From NCBI RefSeq assembly GCF_014198245.1, contig NZ_JACIHE010000045.1, positions 1-35,691 of the forward strand: a stretch of DNA of 35,691 bases, written 5' to 3'. The first letter of the stretch is position 1, and every line of letters starts with the position of its first letter. Below the pieces are notes generated by a model, which was given only the letters and a program-made list of their open reading frames with translations, searched no databases and was not told the origin of the DNA. This DNA is from Bradyrhizobium sp. cir1 (GTDB lineage: Bacteria; Pseudomonadota; Alphaproteobacteria; Rhizobiales; Xanthobacteraceae). Below, in pieces: positions 17,966 to 25,840 of this stretch. The translations under genes were made by a program, and so were the position numbers.

Positions 17966-20900
17966 TCACCACGTGTCGATGAAGGCTCGCTTCTTGCCCG
18001 TACGCAGCGGCACGTCGGGGGTGCATTCAAGGCCAGCGGCGATCCACCGGCGCGTATCAGCAGGATCAATCAAGTCGTCAAATTCGAAAACTGACGCTCC
18101 ATTGATGGCGCGAGCCCAGTCGTAGGCCTGCCCCAGCAGCTCCTCATAGCGCGCCTTGCGCGCTGCGACGTCCTCGATTGCAGCAAGTTCGGCGCGTCGG
18201 CCGAGCTTGACCCGGCCTTCCAGGCCCATATCAGCGAATTCCCCGGTCGGCCAGGAAACAACGAATTGTGGAAATTGCAAGCCGCCCCCTGTCATGGCCA
18301 AGGCGCCGAGACCGTAGGCCTTGCGCAAAACCACTGAGAAAACTGGAACCGAAAGGTTGCTGCCGGCCATGTACAGTCGACCGCAATGTCGAAGCGTTGC
18401 TGTTTTTTCGGCCTCAGGGCCCACCATGTTCCCTGGAACGTCGAGCAAGGTGAGGAGCGGGATATCAAAGGCGTCGCACAGCTGCATGAAGCGGGCGGCC
18501 TTGTCGGCCGCGTCCGAATCCACCGCACCACCAGTCGGGGACATGCAGTTGTTGGCGATGACCCCGAGCGGGCGACCTTCGACTCTGATCAACGCCGTCA
18601 CCATGGCCAATCCGAAGCGAGGCCGCAGCTCAAGCATCGAGTCTTCATCGGCCAGGGTATCGATGATCTTTCGGACATCGTAAGGCGCGCGTCGATTTTC
18701 GGGTATCGCGTGCCGTAGGCTTCGCTGGTCCGGCTCCCTCCAGTCTTTCAGCCGCCCCTGGAAATAAGATAGATAACGCTTGGCGACTTTGACCGCCTCG
18801 GCTTCGTCCTCAACGAGGATGTCGATAACTCCGTTCGGTTCTTGGATCCGGACCGCGCCGACTTCTTCGGGCGTGAAGCGACCAAGCCCGCCGCCTTCGA
18901 TCAACGCAGGGCCGCCGATCCCCATCTTTGTATCGCGGGTGGCGATGATGACGTCGCAAAGCGCCAGCACAATGGCGTTGCCCGCAAAGCAGTTCCCGGA
19001 CACAATGCCGACGACGGGGACCAGTCCTGACAAGCGTGCCATGTACCGAAAGGTCGCGAACTTCAACCCGCCCGTCGTCGTGGGCGGCGGCGGAGGCTCT
19101 CCGGGATAAACGCCCGGGCGCCCACCTCCGCCCTCGGTGAAGAAGACGACGGGCAACATGGTATCCCGCGCCATCTCTAGCATCCGATCCGTCTTGTCGT
19201 GCCCTTTGTTGCCTTGGGTGCCAGCGACGACAGAATAGTCATAGGACAAAATGGCACAGCGCGATCGATCCGCACCAAAGAGATCGCCATTCACTCGACC
19301 GATCCCCATGACTAACCCATCTGCGGGCGCCTTGGACAGCTTGGCCTCTAGGTCTTCTTGGGTTTCTCCGTGTTGTCGAGAAGGAACCACGAGCGGGCCA
19401 TACTCTAGGAACGTCTCTTCATCGCAGAGGTCGTCGATATTCTCCCGAGCGGTTCGCTTTCCTTTAGCGTGGCGCTTTGCGCGCGCGGCCGCCCGCGCTT
19501 CGTCACCCGTCAGCGCGTGAACGTGCTTCACCAATGCGAGATCGTGCCTGATGAAGTCAAGATCCTCGGCGACTTCCTCCGTGGCCTCGCTATCCCCCAC
19601 CGAAGCGGGTTCGATAAAGACAAGGGGCGTCCCTTCCAGTATGGCGACTCCCGAGCGCGCAGGGATGCCAACCACTACGCCACTAGCGGGCGAGGGAATC
19701 GCGTGCTCCATCTTCAAAGCTTCGATGATGAGCATTGGCTGTCCGGCGCGCACGGATTGACCAACCTCGACCTGCACCGTGGAGACGGTGCCCTGCATGG
19801 GCGCGCCAACTACGACCGCCCCCGGCGGCCCCGATATTTTCGCAGCGGGGCCGTTCTGTTGCGCCCGGGGTTCCCGACGAAGCGACAATACAGCGAGCGG
19901 ATCGTCGGGATCGACGAGGGCGCCAGCGACGTTCAAATCGTTGTCCGCATCAGAAAAATATCGTTGTGGGTCCGGAGGCGAAGCCAACAATTCCGCAATG
20001 TGATCATCGATATAACGTGTATGTATTTTGCGTTTATCAAGTGCATTGCTCTTAAGGAGAGCCTGCAGAAAGGAAATGTTGACCTCAACGCCTTCAATTC
20101 GGAATTCACTTAGGGCCCGCCGGGCGCGTGCAACTGAGGCCTCGAGAGTGGGACCGTGGACGATCACCTTCGCCAGCAAGCTGTCGTATCGCGGGCTGGT
20201 CGCGTACCCAGCATAACCAAATCCGTCGATGCGGACTCCGGCGCCGCTCGGCGGTTCGTAGACCTCGATCACGCCTCCGGTCGGCCGACTTGAGCCGTCG
20301 GACGCCATCCGCTCCATGTTGACGCGGAGCTGGACGGCGACCCCTTTGGGCGACAGCGAGTTTGCAGACAGCCCGAGGTCAATCAGGCTTGCACCGGCTG
20401 CAACCTGCAACTGGGCCGCCACGAGGTCCAATCCTGAAATCTCTTCAGTGACGGTATGTTCGACCTGTATCCGCGGGTTCGCCTCCATGAACACGAAGCC
20501 CTTCGCATCGGTCGAGCTCGCGTCGATCAGGAACTCCATGGTGCACAGGCCGCGGTAGTTGGCATGCTTTGCAAGCCGCACCGCCGCATCCAAAATCTCA
20601 CCGCGGAGATTGTCATCGAGACCAAAAGCGGGCGCTATCTCGATGAGCTTCTGGCGGCGCCGTTGAAGACTGCACTCCCGATCCCACAGGTGCTGAACTC
20701 CGCCTTGGCCGTCCCCCAATATCTGCACCTCAATGTGGCGCGCTCTGGGAAAGAGCTCTTCAATGTATAAATCCGGCGAACCAAACGCGGACAACGCTTC
20801 TGAGGCGCAGCGCTGAAAAGCTTCGGGCAGATCCTCGACCCGTTCTACCGGCCGCATGCCTCGTCCGCCGCCGCCGGCGATCGCCTTCAGCATGGCGGCG

Positions 20901-21355
20901 CGACCCTTCCCGAGACCACGGAGAAAGCGATCGGCCTCATCCAAGGTGATCGCGTGATCAAGCCCAGGCAGCAGCGGCACTCCACACGCCTTAGCTGCGC
21001 GACGCGCGGCCGCCTTATCGCCGAACAAATCGAGAGTTTCGGGTGTGGGCCCCACGAAGATCAAACCAGCCCGCTCACACGATCGCGCGAACTCGGCGCT
21101 TTCACTCAGGAATCCGTACCCAGGGTGGACAGCCTCGCAATTCGTTTCGGCGGCGACTTTGAGAATTTGTTCAATATTCAAATAGGCGGCGACCCCGTCG
21201 GAGCCCAGACTGCGGGCTTCATCCACCACCTTCACATGCAGCGAATCTGCATCATCATTCGCGAACACGCCGACGCTGGCGATGCCGAGATCGGCGGCCG
21301 TGTGCGCTATGCGAATGGCGATCTCGCCGCGGTTGGCGATCAAAAGTTTCCGCAT
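17966..21355 (-). CDS. Single-chain biotin-dependent acyl-CoA carboxylase (LCC type)
   Basis: A 1129-residue protein holding all three parts of an acyl-CoA carboxylase. Residues 1-455 are biotin carboxylase: MRKLLIANRGEIAIR, ATP-grasp loop AGGGGRGM (160-167), DRECSLQRRRQK (225-236) and EANPRIQVEHTVTE (291-304). Residues about 510-585 are the biotinyl domain, with EALKMEH at 545-551 and Lys548 the expected biotin site. Residues about 600-1129 are the two carboxyltransferase halves, with GKRTARENIDDL, a proline run at 754-758, and RKAYGLGALAM. This fused architecture is that of long-chain acyl-CoA carboxylases described from Mycobacterium avium and Rhodopseudomonas palustris, rather than the two-chain AccA3/AccD or PccA/PccB forms. 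It would convert an acyl-CoA to its 2-carboxyl form. It follows the ligase and kinase genes on the same strand and may have been in their operon. Fully intact. Confidence 0.93.
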   Translation of the reverse strand: MRKLLIANRGEIAIRIAHTAADLGIASVGVFANDDADSLHVKVVDEARSLGSDGVAAYLNIEQILKVAAETNCEAVHPGYGFLSESAEFARSCERAGLIFVGPTPETLDLFGDKAAARRAAKACGVPLLPGLDHAITLDEADRFLRGLGKGRAAMLKAIAGGGGRGMRPVERVEDLPEAFQRCASEALSAFGSPDLYIEELFPRARHIEVQILGDGQGGVQHLWDRECSLQRRRQKLIEIAPAFGLDDNLRGEILDAAVRLAKHANYRGLCTMEFLIDASSTDAKGFVFMEANPRIQVEHTVTEEISGLDLVAAQLQVAAGASLIDLGLSANSLSPKGVAVQLRVNMERMASDGSSRPTGGVIEVYEPPSGAGVRIDGFGYAGYATSPRYDSLLAKVIVHGPTLEASVARARRALSEFRIEGVEVNISFLQALLKSNALDKRKIHTRYIDDHIAELLASPPDPQRYFSDADNDLNVAGALVDPDDPLAVLSLRREPRAQQNGPAAKISGPPGAVVVGAPMQGTVSTVQVEVGQSVRAGQPMLIIEALKMEHAIPSPASGVVVGIPARSGVAILEGTPLVFIEPASVGDSEATEEVAEDLDFIRHDLALVKHVHALTGDEARAAARAKRHAKGKRTARENIDDLCDEETFLEYGPLVVPSRQHGETQEDLEAKLSKAPADGLVMGIGRVNGDLFGADRSRCAILSYDYSVVAGTQGNKGHDKTDRMLEMARDTMLPVVFFTEGGGGRPGVYPGEPPPPPTTTGGLKFATFRYMARLSGLVPVVGIVSGNCFAGNAIVLALCDVIIATRDTKMGIGGPALIEGGGLGRFTPEEVGAVRIQEPNGVIDILVEDEAEAVKVAKRYLSYFQGRLKDWREPDQRSLRHAIPENRRAPYDVRKIIDTLADEDSMLELRPRFGLAMVTALIRVEGRPLGVIANNCMSPTGGAVDSDAADKAARFMQLCDAFDIPLLTLLDVPGNMVGPEAEKTATLRHCGRLYMAGSNLSVPVFSVVLRKAYGLGALAMTGGGLQFPQFVVSWPTGEFADMGLEGRVKLGRRAELAAIEDVAARKARYEELLGQAYDWARAINGASVFEFDDLIDPADTRRWIAAGLECTPDVPLRTGKKRAFIDTW

Positions 21356-21442
21356 GAGTCGATATCGTCCTTATGATGATAACTGTTTGGGCGTACTTTC
21401 CCCTGAGCGGGGCTATACGATCGAACGTTGGTTCGAGCCGCA

Positions 21443-21635
21443 GGAACAGGTTCCAGAGGCCGGCATCGCGCGCCTTCGGCTTGGATCTCTCGAACGCGCT
21501 CTAGCGCTTGCCCGTCTTCGTGTTGGTTTCGAGTTCGTCGTTGATGGCCTTCTCGTTCGGGTAGATGTGGTCGTCCATGAACTTCAGGAGCCTGGCCTGC
21601 AGTTCTTTTGTCCTGGGGGAGTAATCGAAATCCAT
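21443..21635 (-). pseudogene. Truncated 5' fragment of an ACAD10/11-like dehydrogenase
   Basis: Starts MDFDYSPRTKELQARLLKFM with AAGGAG upstream and is about 94 percent identical by eye to the first 200 bp of the intact dehydrogenase at 25841. Codon 45, Trp in the intact gene, is TAG. About nine bases are missing shortly after, and all homology stops after GLWNLFL at about 21443. The enzyme core is absent. It follows the kinase gene by 25 bp exactly as the intact copy follows the kinase relic on the other arm, so it marks the left cassette as the one that lost its dehydrogenase. Confidence 0.9.
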
Positions 21636-21660
21636 CGTGCTCTCCTTGGGAATAACCGGT

Positions 21661-22764
21661 TCAGGTTCTTTCGGCGAATCGCCAGGCCATCTGAGCCAGG
21701 GGTCGCGCGCTGGCGCCCGAAGAGGCCGCCTGTGCGCTCGAAGCGATGCCTGCCTCGGCGCGCTTGGCGATGCCTTGCAGGATCGCCGCCACCCGGAAGA
21801 GGTTGAACGCCATATAGAAATTCCAGTCCGCCTTGAGCTCATCAGGTGTCGCAAGCTTCGTGCGCTCGCAGTAACGGCGAATGTAGTTTTCTTCGCGCGG
21901 GATGCCGAGCCCGGACAAATCCAGGTCGCCGATGCTGCCAAACGAGCCGTGTGGAATGTGCCAGGCCATGCAGTGATAGCTGAAGTCCGCGAGAGGGTGG
22001 CCCACCGTGGACAGCTCCCAGTCGAGCACGGCAATGGCCCGCGGCTCGGTGGCGTGGAACATCAGGTTATCCAGGCGGAAGTCGCCATGGACGATCGACA
22101 CCTTGCTTTCATCACGCGCCGCAGCGGGGATGTGCGTGGGCAGCCATTCGACGAGGCGCTCCATCTCGCGGATCGGCTGCGACATTGGGCCCGCGCCGTC
22201 GGCGGACATCTTGTACTGCTTGGTCCAGCGGCCGATCTGACGCTCGAAGTAATTGCCGGGCTTGCCGTAGTTCGCCAGACCGCGCTCGGCAAACCTGACC
22301 GTGTGCAGCGCCGCAATCACGCGGTTCATCTCGTCGTAGATCTCGCCGCGTTGAGAAGGCGTGGCGTCGGGCAGCGACTGGTCCCATAGCACGCGGCCCT
22401 GCATATACTCCATGATGTAGAATGCGCGGCCGATGACTGCCTCGTCCTCGCACAGAGCGTACATGCGCGGCACGGGGACCTCGGTCCCCACCAGCCCACT
22501 CATCACCGCGAACTCGCGCTCGATGGCGTGCGCTGATGGCAACAGCTTGGCCATAGGCCCGGGCTTGGCGCGCATCACGAAGCTGCGCGACCGAGTGTTC
22601 AACTTGTACGTCGGATTGGACTGCCCGCCCTTGAACATTTCCACCGTGAGCGGGCCTTGGAAGCCCTCAATGTTGGCGTGCAGCCACGCCGAGAGGGCCT
22701 CGACGTCGAAGCGGTGCTGCTCGGCAACGGGTCGCGTGCCGACGAAATTGTCGAAGTGGCTCAT
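21661..22764 (-). CDS. APH-fold phosphotransferase (acyl-CoA kinase-like, ACAD10/11 N-domain or LvaA type)
   Basis: A 367-residue cytoplasmic kinase of the aminoglycoside phosphotransferase/choline kinase fold. The nucleotide loop is GGQSN (46-50), the catalytic loop VHGDFRLDN (225-233, Asp228 as base), and the metal-binding segment LDWELSTVG (247-255, Asp248). Proteins of this branch are typically encoded beside ACAD10/11-like dehydrogenases. Characterised relatives phosphorylate the hydroxyl of 4-hydroxyacyl-CoA (bacterial LvaA, N-terminal domain of mammalian ACAD10/11). The ATG at 22764 overlaps the stop of the regulator relic (ATGA). The next gene on this strand is only a dehydrogenase fragment, so its natural partner may be the copy at 25841 on the other strand, or the paralogue at 16029. 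Antibiotic resistance is an unlikely role. Confidence 0.88.
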   Translation of the reverse strand: MSHFDNFVGTRPVAEQHRFDVEALSAWLHANIEGFQGPLTVEMFKGGQSNPTYKLNTRSRSFVMRAKPGPMAKLLPSAHAIEREFAVMSGLVGTEVPVPRMYALCEDEAVIGRAFYIMEYMQGRVLWDQSLPDATPSQRGEIYDEMNRVIAALHTVRFAERGLANYGKPGNYFERQIGRWTKQYKMSADGAGPMSQPIREMERLVEWLPTHIPAAARDESKVSIVHGDFRLDNLMFHATEPRAIAVLDWELSTVGHPLADFSYHCMAWHIPHGSFGSIGDLDLSGLGIPREENYIRRYCERTKLATPDELKADWNFYMAFNLFRVAAILQGIAKRAEAGIASSAQAASSGASARPLAQMAWRFAERT

Positions 22765-22960
22765 TCGGCGGTCTCCACGATTCGCATCGGAACTTCGCGG
22801 CTGCGGATCACCGGGCGTCCGCGCTCGATGTGGATCACTTGCTCCCGCTCCATCTCACTTCCTAGTTGAAGCGCTCCCGGCGGCGCTGAGAAACTGCGCG
22901 ATTTCCTCCTGCGCCAAGTGCACGTCTCGTGCCCCATTCCATGATCACCGGCGATCGCTT
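22761..22960 (-). pseudogene. Relic of a Crp/Fnr-type regulator C-terminus (left copy)
   Basis: Two frames together give a Crp-type winged helix: DVHLAQEEIAQFL in one, then MEREQVIHIERGRPVIRSRE in another, ending RIVETAE. Crp-family proteins end with LxLxQEELAxLVGxSRxxVNxxLxxLExxGLIxxxRGRxxI, which these pieces follow. The recognition helix is damaged where the frames meet. The N-terminal effector domain is absent: upstream is the 3' end of the ligase gene. The same pieces with the same frame break occur at 25425-25626, so the break is older than the duplication. Confidence 0.6.
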
Positions 22961-23030
22961 CGACACGCCCCGACAGATCGAAATACAGATGAATCTTACC
23001 CTCAGAACACTGCGGGCCCATCGAACCCGC

Positions 23031-24536
23031 CTAGCCTTGGCTAGCAGCCAGCTTCGTTCGGGCAATTCGTTCATCACGCAGTCTGGTCCGGCGAACCTTC
23101 CCCGCGTCATCGCGCAGCGGCTCGTCAACGAACTCGAAGGTGCGCGGGCGTTTGTAGCCCACCAGCCGGTGCTCGAGGTGCACTAGCAACGTGTCCGCGG
23201 TCAGTCCTGGGCGAGCCTGAACGATCGCGTGAACGGTTGAGCCCATGTCCTCGTCGGGCAACCCCACCACGGCGCTCGACAGCACGAGCGGGTGCTCGTC
23301 GATCGCAGCTTCGACTTCAGCCGGATATACGTTAGCGCCGCCCACCAGAATCATGTCGGCGCGTCTGTCGACGAGGTAAAGGTATCCGTCAGCATCGAAA
23401 TAGCCAATGTCACCGAGGGTTTCCCAGCCGCCCGGCAGACTGGCAGGCGGCGGCGCGCCTACGACCGTGTAGCGTGGAGGGGAGCCCACCGGTCCGCGCA
23501 TGTAGATTTCACCGACTGCACCGCGCGGCAATTCGTTCCCGTCAGGGCCGACCGCAATGATCTCCCCACCGAGTACACGGCCGACCGAACCCCGATGCTC
23601 GAGCCATTCGCTTCCCGTGATCTTTGTCCAGACTTGAGTCTCGCTGCCACCATAGCACTCCAGAATCACGTCAGGCCCCAACCAGCGGATGAAAGCTTCC
23701 TTCAGCCACGGCGGGCAAGGTGCAGCTAAGTGCCAGAGTGTTTTTAATGAAGAGATGTCGTATTGAGCTCGTACGTCTTTCGGCAGCCGCCAGATGCGGT
23801 TCATCATCGTCGGAACAAGATATAACCACGTTGCCCTCCGACGCCGGATCTCGGCGAGCACGAGTTCGGCGTCGAATCGAGGCATCAGCACGACATGAGC
23901 CCCCTTGACCAGTCCTTCCTGGGAAGACGTAAAGGGTCCACCATGATAGAGAGGTCCGGGCACCACCATCGTCTCTCCGGCTCCTATGCGCCATTGATCG
24001 TCCGGCAACAACCGCCTTTCAGTGCCGTCCGCGGACGTCACTCCGGGGAAATTACTCACTATGAGCTTCGGTCTCCCGGTCGAGCCACCGGAAGTCATAG
24101 CCTTTGCGCACGGGGACACCCGCGCTGCCATCGGCGATTCGTCGTCGCATAGTGCGAGAAGGTCTTCGACAGTAACCCTTCGCCGACTCGCCTCCATGCC
24201 CGGAAGAGCAATCACCAGCCGCGGGTCGGCCAAGTCGACAATCGCCTGCAACTCGACATTGGTGAGTCGGAAGGACACCGGTTGCGGCGTCGCCCCGAGT
24301 TTCCACAGGGCCCAGCACGCCTGAATGAATTCAACCCCGTTCGGTAGCCCGATGGTTACTCGGTCACCGATATTAACGCCCAGATGTTCAAGCGCTCGCG
24401 CAATGCGATTGACCCGCGCATCGAGCTGCGCGTAGGTGAGCGTAACTTCGCCGCAACTGACCGCAGGAGCATTGGGCTGCGTTTGGGCGTGCCTAGAAAG
24501 TTTCTCGCCCAAGGGGATCAAGTCTTCTTTCATCAT
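23031..24536 (-). CDS. AMP-forming acyl-CoA synthetase/ligase
   Basis: A 501-residue ANL-family enzyme that activates a carboxylic acid to its CoA thioester with ATP. Motifs: P-loop TSGGSTGRPK (148-157), YGGSET (295-300), LGDIGYFD (374-381), hinge DRRADM (390-395), and the C-terminal catalytic lysine Lys480 in DDAGKVRR. It looks complete. Two ATGs are adjacent at the start; either may be used. The substrate is not evident; it is shorter and more divergent than FadD. It is the first gene on the leftward strand before the regulator relic, the kinase, the dehydrogenase fragment and the carboxylase, so it probably feeds that pathway. Confidence 0.9.
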   Translation of the reverse strand: MMKEDLIPLGEKLSRHAQTQPNAPAVSCGEVTLTYAQLDARVNRIARALEHLGVNIGDRVTIGLPNGVEFIQACWALWKLGATPQPVSFRLTNVELQAIVDLADPRLVIALPGMEASRRRVTVEDLLALCDDESPMAARVSPCAKAMTSGGSTGRPKLIVSNFPGVTSADGTERRLLPDDQWRIGAGETMVVPGPLYHGGPFTSSQEGLVKGAHVVLMPRFDAELVLAEIRRRRATWLYLVPTMMNRIWRLPKDVRAQYDISSLKTLWHLAAPCPPWLKEAFIRWLGPDVILECYGGSETQVWTKITGSEWLEHRGSVGRVLGGEIIAVGPDGNELPRGAVGEIYMRGPVGSPPRYTVVGAPPPASLPGGWETLGDIGYFDADGYLYLVDRRADMILVGGANVYPAEVEAAIDEHPLVLSSAVVGLPDEDMGSTVHAIVQARPGLTADTLLVHLEHRLVGYKRPRTFEFVDEPLRDDAGKVRRTRLRDERIARTKLAASQG

Positions 24537-24714
24537 TCGTTCCGGTATAAACTTTCCGCGCCGCTACTTAGCCGCCTTCGCCTTCGAAGGTCAGCCAATC
24601 TAAATGTAGAGAGTGTTCTAGTATCGGTTGATGCATTCAGACGCGCGGATACGCCGAAATTCGACATTTGCTCTAGGATCTGCGACGAATTTCTGCGTCT
24701 TCGCGCTCGGCCAT

Positions 24715-25060
24715 AGGACCTATCCCTGATGGCCACTCCGACCAGCGCGGCCTGCGCCTCTTCGTAGTCCTGGCGCTCGCCCGCGGCGATTGCTGGCACG
24801 CTCGCCTGCTGAAGACGCTCGGCCGGTCGACTTGCTGATCCTCGACGACTGAGGCCTGGCCGTGCTCACCGCCAACCAGCGCATCGACCTCCTGCAGGTC
24901 GTCCAAGATCGGCAGGGGTCGAGGGTCCACCATCGTCACCAGCCAGCTCCCCCTCGACCTGGCATGACACGATTGGCGACGCCACCCTGGCCGATGCGAT
25001 CCTCGACCGGCGGAGCACAACGCTCTCCGCCTAAGCCTAAAGGGCACAGCATGCGATGGC
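24715..25060 (+). mobile_element. istB: Decayed IS21-family helper ATPase gene (istB) fragment
   Basis: The plus strand reads LALARGD, LLKTL, then in shifted frames LLILDD-stop-GLAVLTANQRIDLLQ, STIVTSQLPLDL, WHDTIGDATLADAILDR and KGHSMR. This order matches the C-terminal half of IstB (LLILDDWGL, STIVTSQLP, WHxxIGDPTLADAILDR, LKGESMR). The Trp of the DDWG motif is now TGA and at least three indels are needed. The N-terminal half with Walker A, the transposase istA and the terminal repeats are not visible. It lies between the two inverted cassette arms. Confidence 0.8.
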
Positions 25061-25424
25061 TTTCCGGCCACCGCCGACCAACGCCTCACTCCATGCCAAC
25101 GTCGGCCGGCCTGCCCACGGTCACGTGGAACAGGCGCACACATGAGCGGACCACGATCACTGGATTACGCAATTCCACCACCAGCGGGCGCCTGATTCAA
25201 ACTGCTTAGCGGTGCTGTACATCCGGGAAAGATGTCGAAGGCGGGGTCGCTGAGGGCGGCTTAAAATATGAAACGCCGAAGTTCCTCTTGCAGTGCAAAG
25301 TGAGCGCGGGAATTGCGCTCCAGGCCCCCGCTGATCGCATTAAACGATACTTGACGGCTGAGTACAGTAGGTCGCGCGGTGCAACGAACTTCAAGACGAG
25401 AAGAAGTACCAGTTGTGGCTGAAA

Positions 25425-25626
25425 CTCTGATCCCCTTGGGCGATAAGAGGATGGGCACGAGACCTGCAGCTGGCGCAAGAGGAAATCGCGCAGCTGCTCG
25501 GGGCAGCCGGCAGCGGTTCAACTAGGAAGTGAGATGGAGCGCGAGCAAGTGATCCGCATCGAGCGCGGACGCCCGGTGATTTGCAACCGCGAAGTGCTGT
25601 TGCGAATCGTGGAGACCGCCGAATGA
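25425..25626 (+). pseudogene. Relic of a Crp/Fnr-type regulator C-terminus (right copy)
   Basis: Counterpart of 22761-22960. It reads AETLIPLGDKRMG, DLQLAQEEIAQLLG, then in another frame MEREQVIRIERGRPVICNRE and RIVETAE. Differences between the copies in DLQLAQEEIAQLLG and MEREQVIRIERG are often at third codon positions, supporting those frames as formerly coding. The same frame break is present in both copies. The stop TGA at 25626 overlaps the relic kinase ATG. Confidence 0.6.
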
Positions 25627-25815
25627 ACCACGACACCCGATGAGCTCAAGGTGGACTAGAATTTCTACATGGCTTCAACCTCTTCCGGGTGACGGCGATA
25701 AGGCATCGCCAAGCGCACCGAGACAGGCATTGCCTCGAGCGAACAGGCGGCTTCTTTCGGGCGCCAGCGCGCGACCCCTGGCTCAGATGGCCCGGCGATT
25801 CGCCGAAAGAACTGA
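25623..25815 (+). pseudogene. Internally deleted APH-fold kinase gene (right copy)
   Basis: Begins ATGAACCACGACACC and jumps straight to the codons equivalent to about residue 306 of the intact kinase (DELKADWNFYMAF). The junction lies between two short CGACA copies seen in the intact gene, so a small-homology deletion of about 0.9 kb is likely. A Trp codon is now TAG and several small indels follow. At the 3' end the sequence for RFAERT has lost one C, removing the TGA stop and opening a frame into the dehydrogenase gene. Confidence 0.9.
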
Positions 25816-25840
25816 ACCGATTATTCCCAAGGAGAGCACG

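Larger units (their letters stand above)
21443..22960 (-). repeat. Left arm of an inverted duplication (regulator tail, kinase, dehydrogenase 5' end)
   Basis: Same gene order and sequence as plus-strand 25425-26045, in inverted orientation, about 3 kb apart. This arm includes about 0.9 kb of kinase gene that the other arm lacks, and its homology ends abruptly inside the dehydrogenase gene at about 21443. Confidence 0.9.

Noticed and set aside
21661..22764. Aminoglycoside resistance kinase
   Set aside because: Fold is shared, but linkage to an ACAD10/11-like dehydrogenase, a ligase and a carboxylase fits the acyl-CoA kinase branch.
22761..23021. Single 86-codon frame through the left regulator relic as a real small gene
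   Set aside because: Its middle part is Arg/Ser-rich and differences between the two copies fit the Crp-type frames better; it is open by chance.
24505..25443. Exact 16-bp match between the ligase 5' end (24505-24520, minus) and 25428-25443 (plus), suggesting a ligase relic in the right arm
   Set aside because: The right-hand sequence is better explained as part of the Crp-type relic (LIPLGDKRMG before DLQLAQEE), aligned with the left copy. A match of this length within 35 kb is not very improbable.
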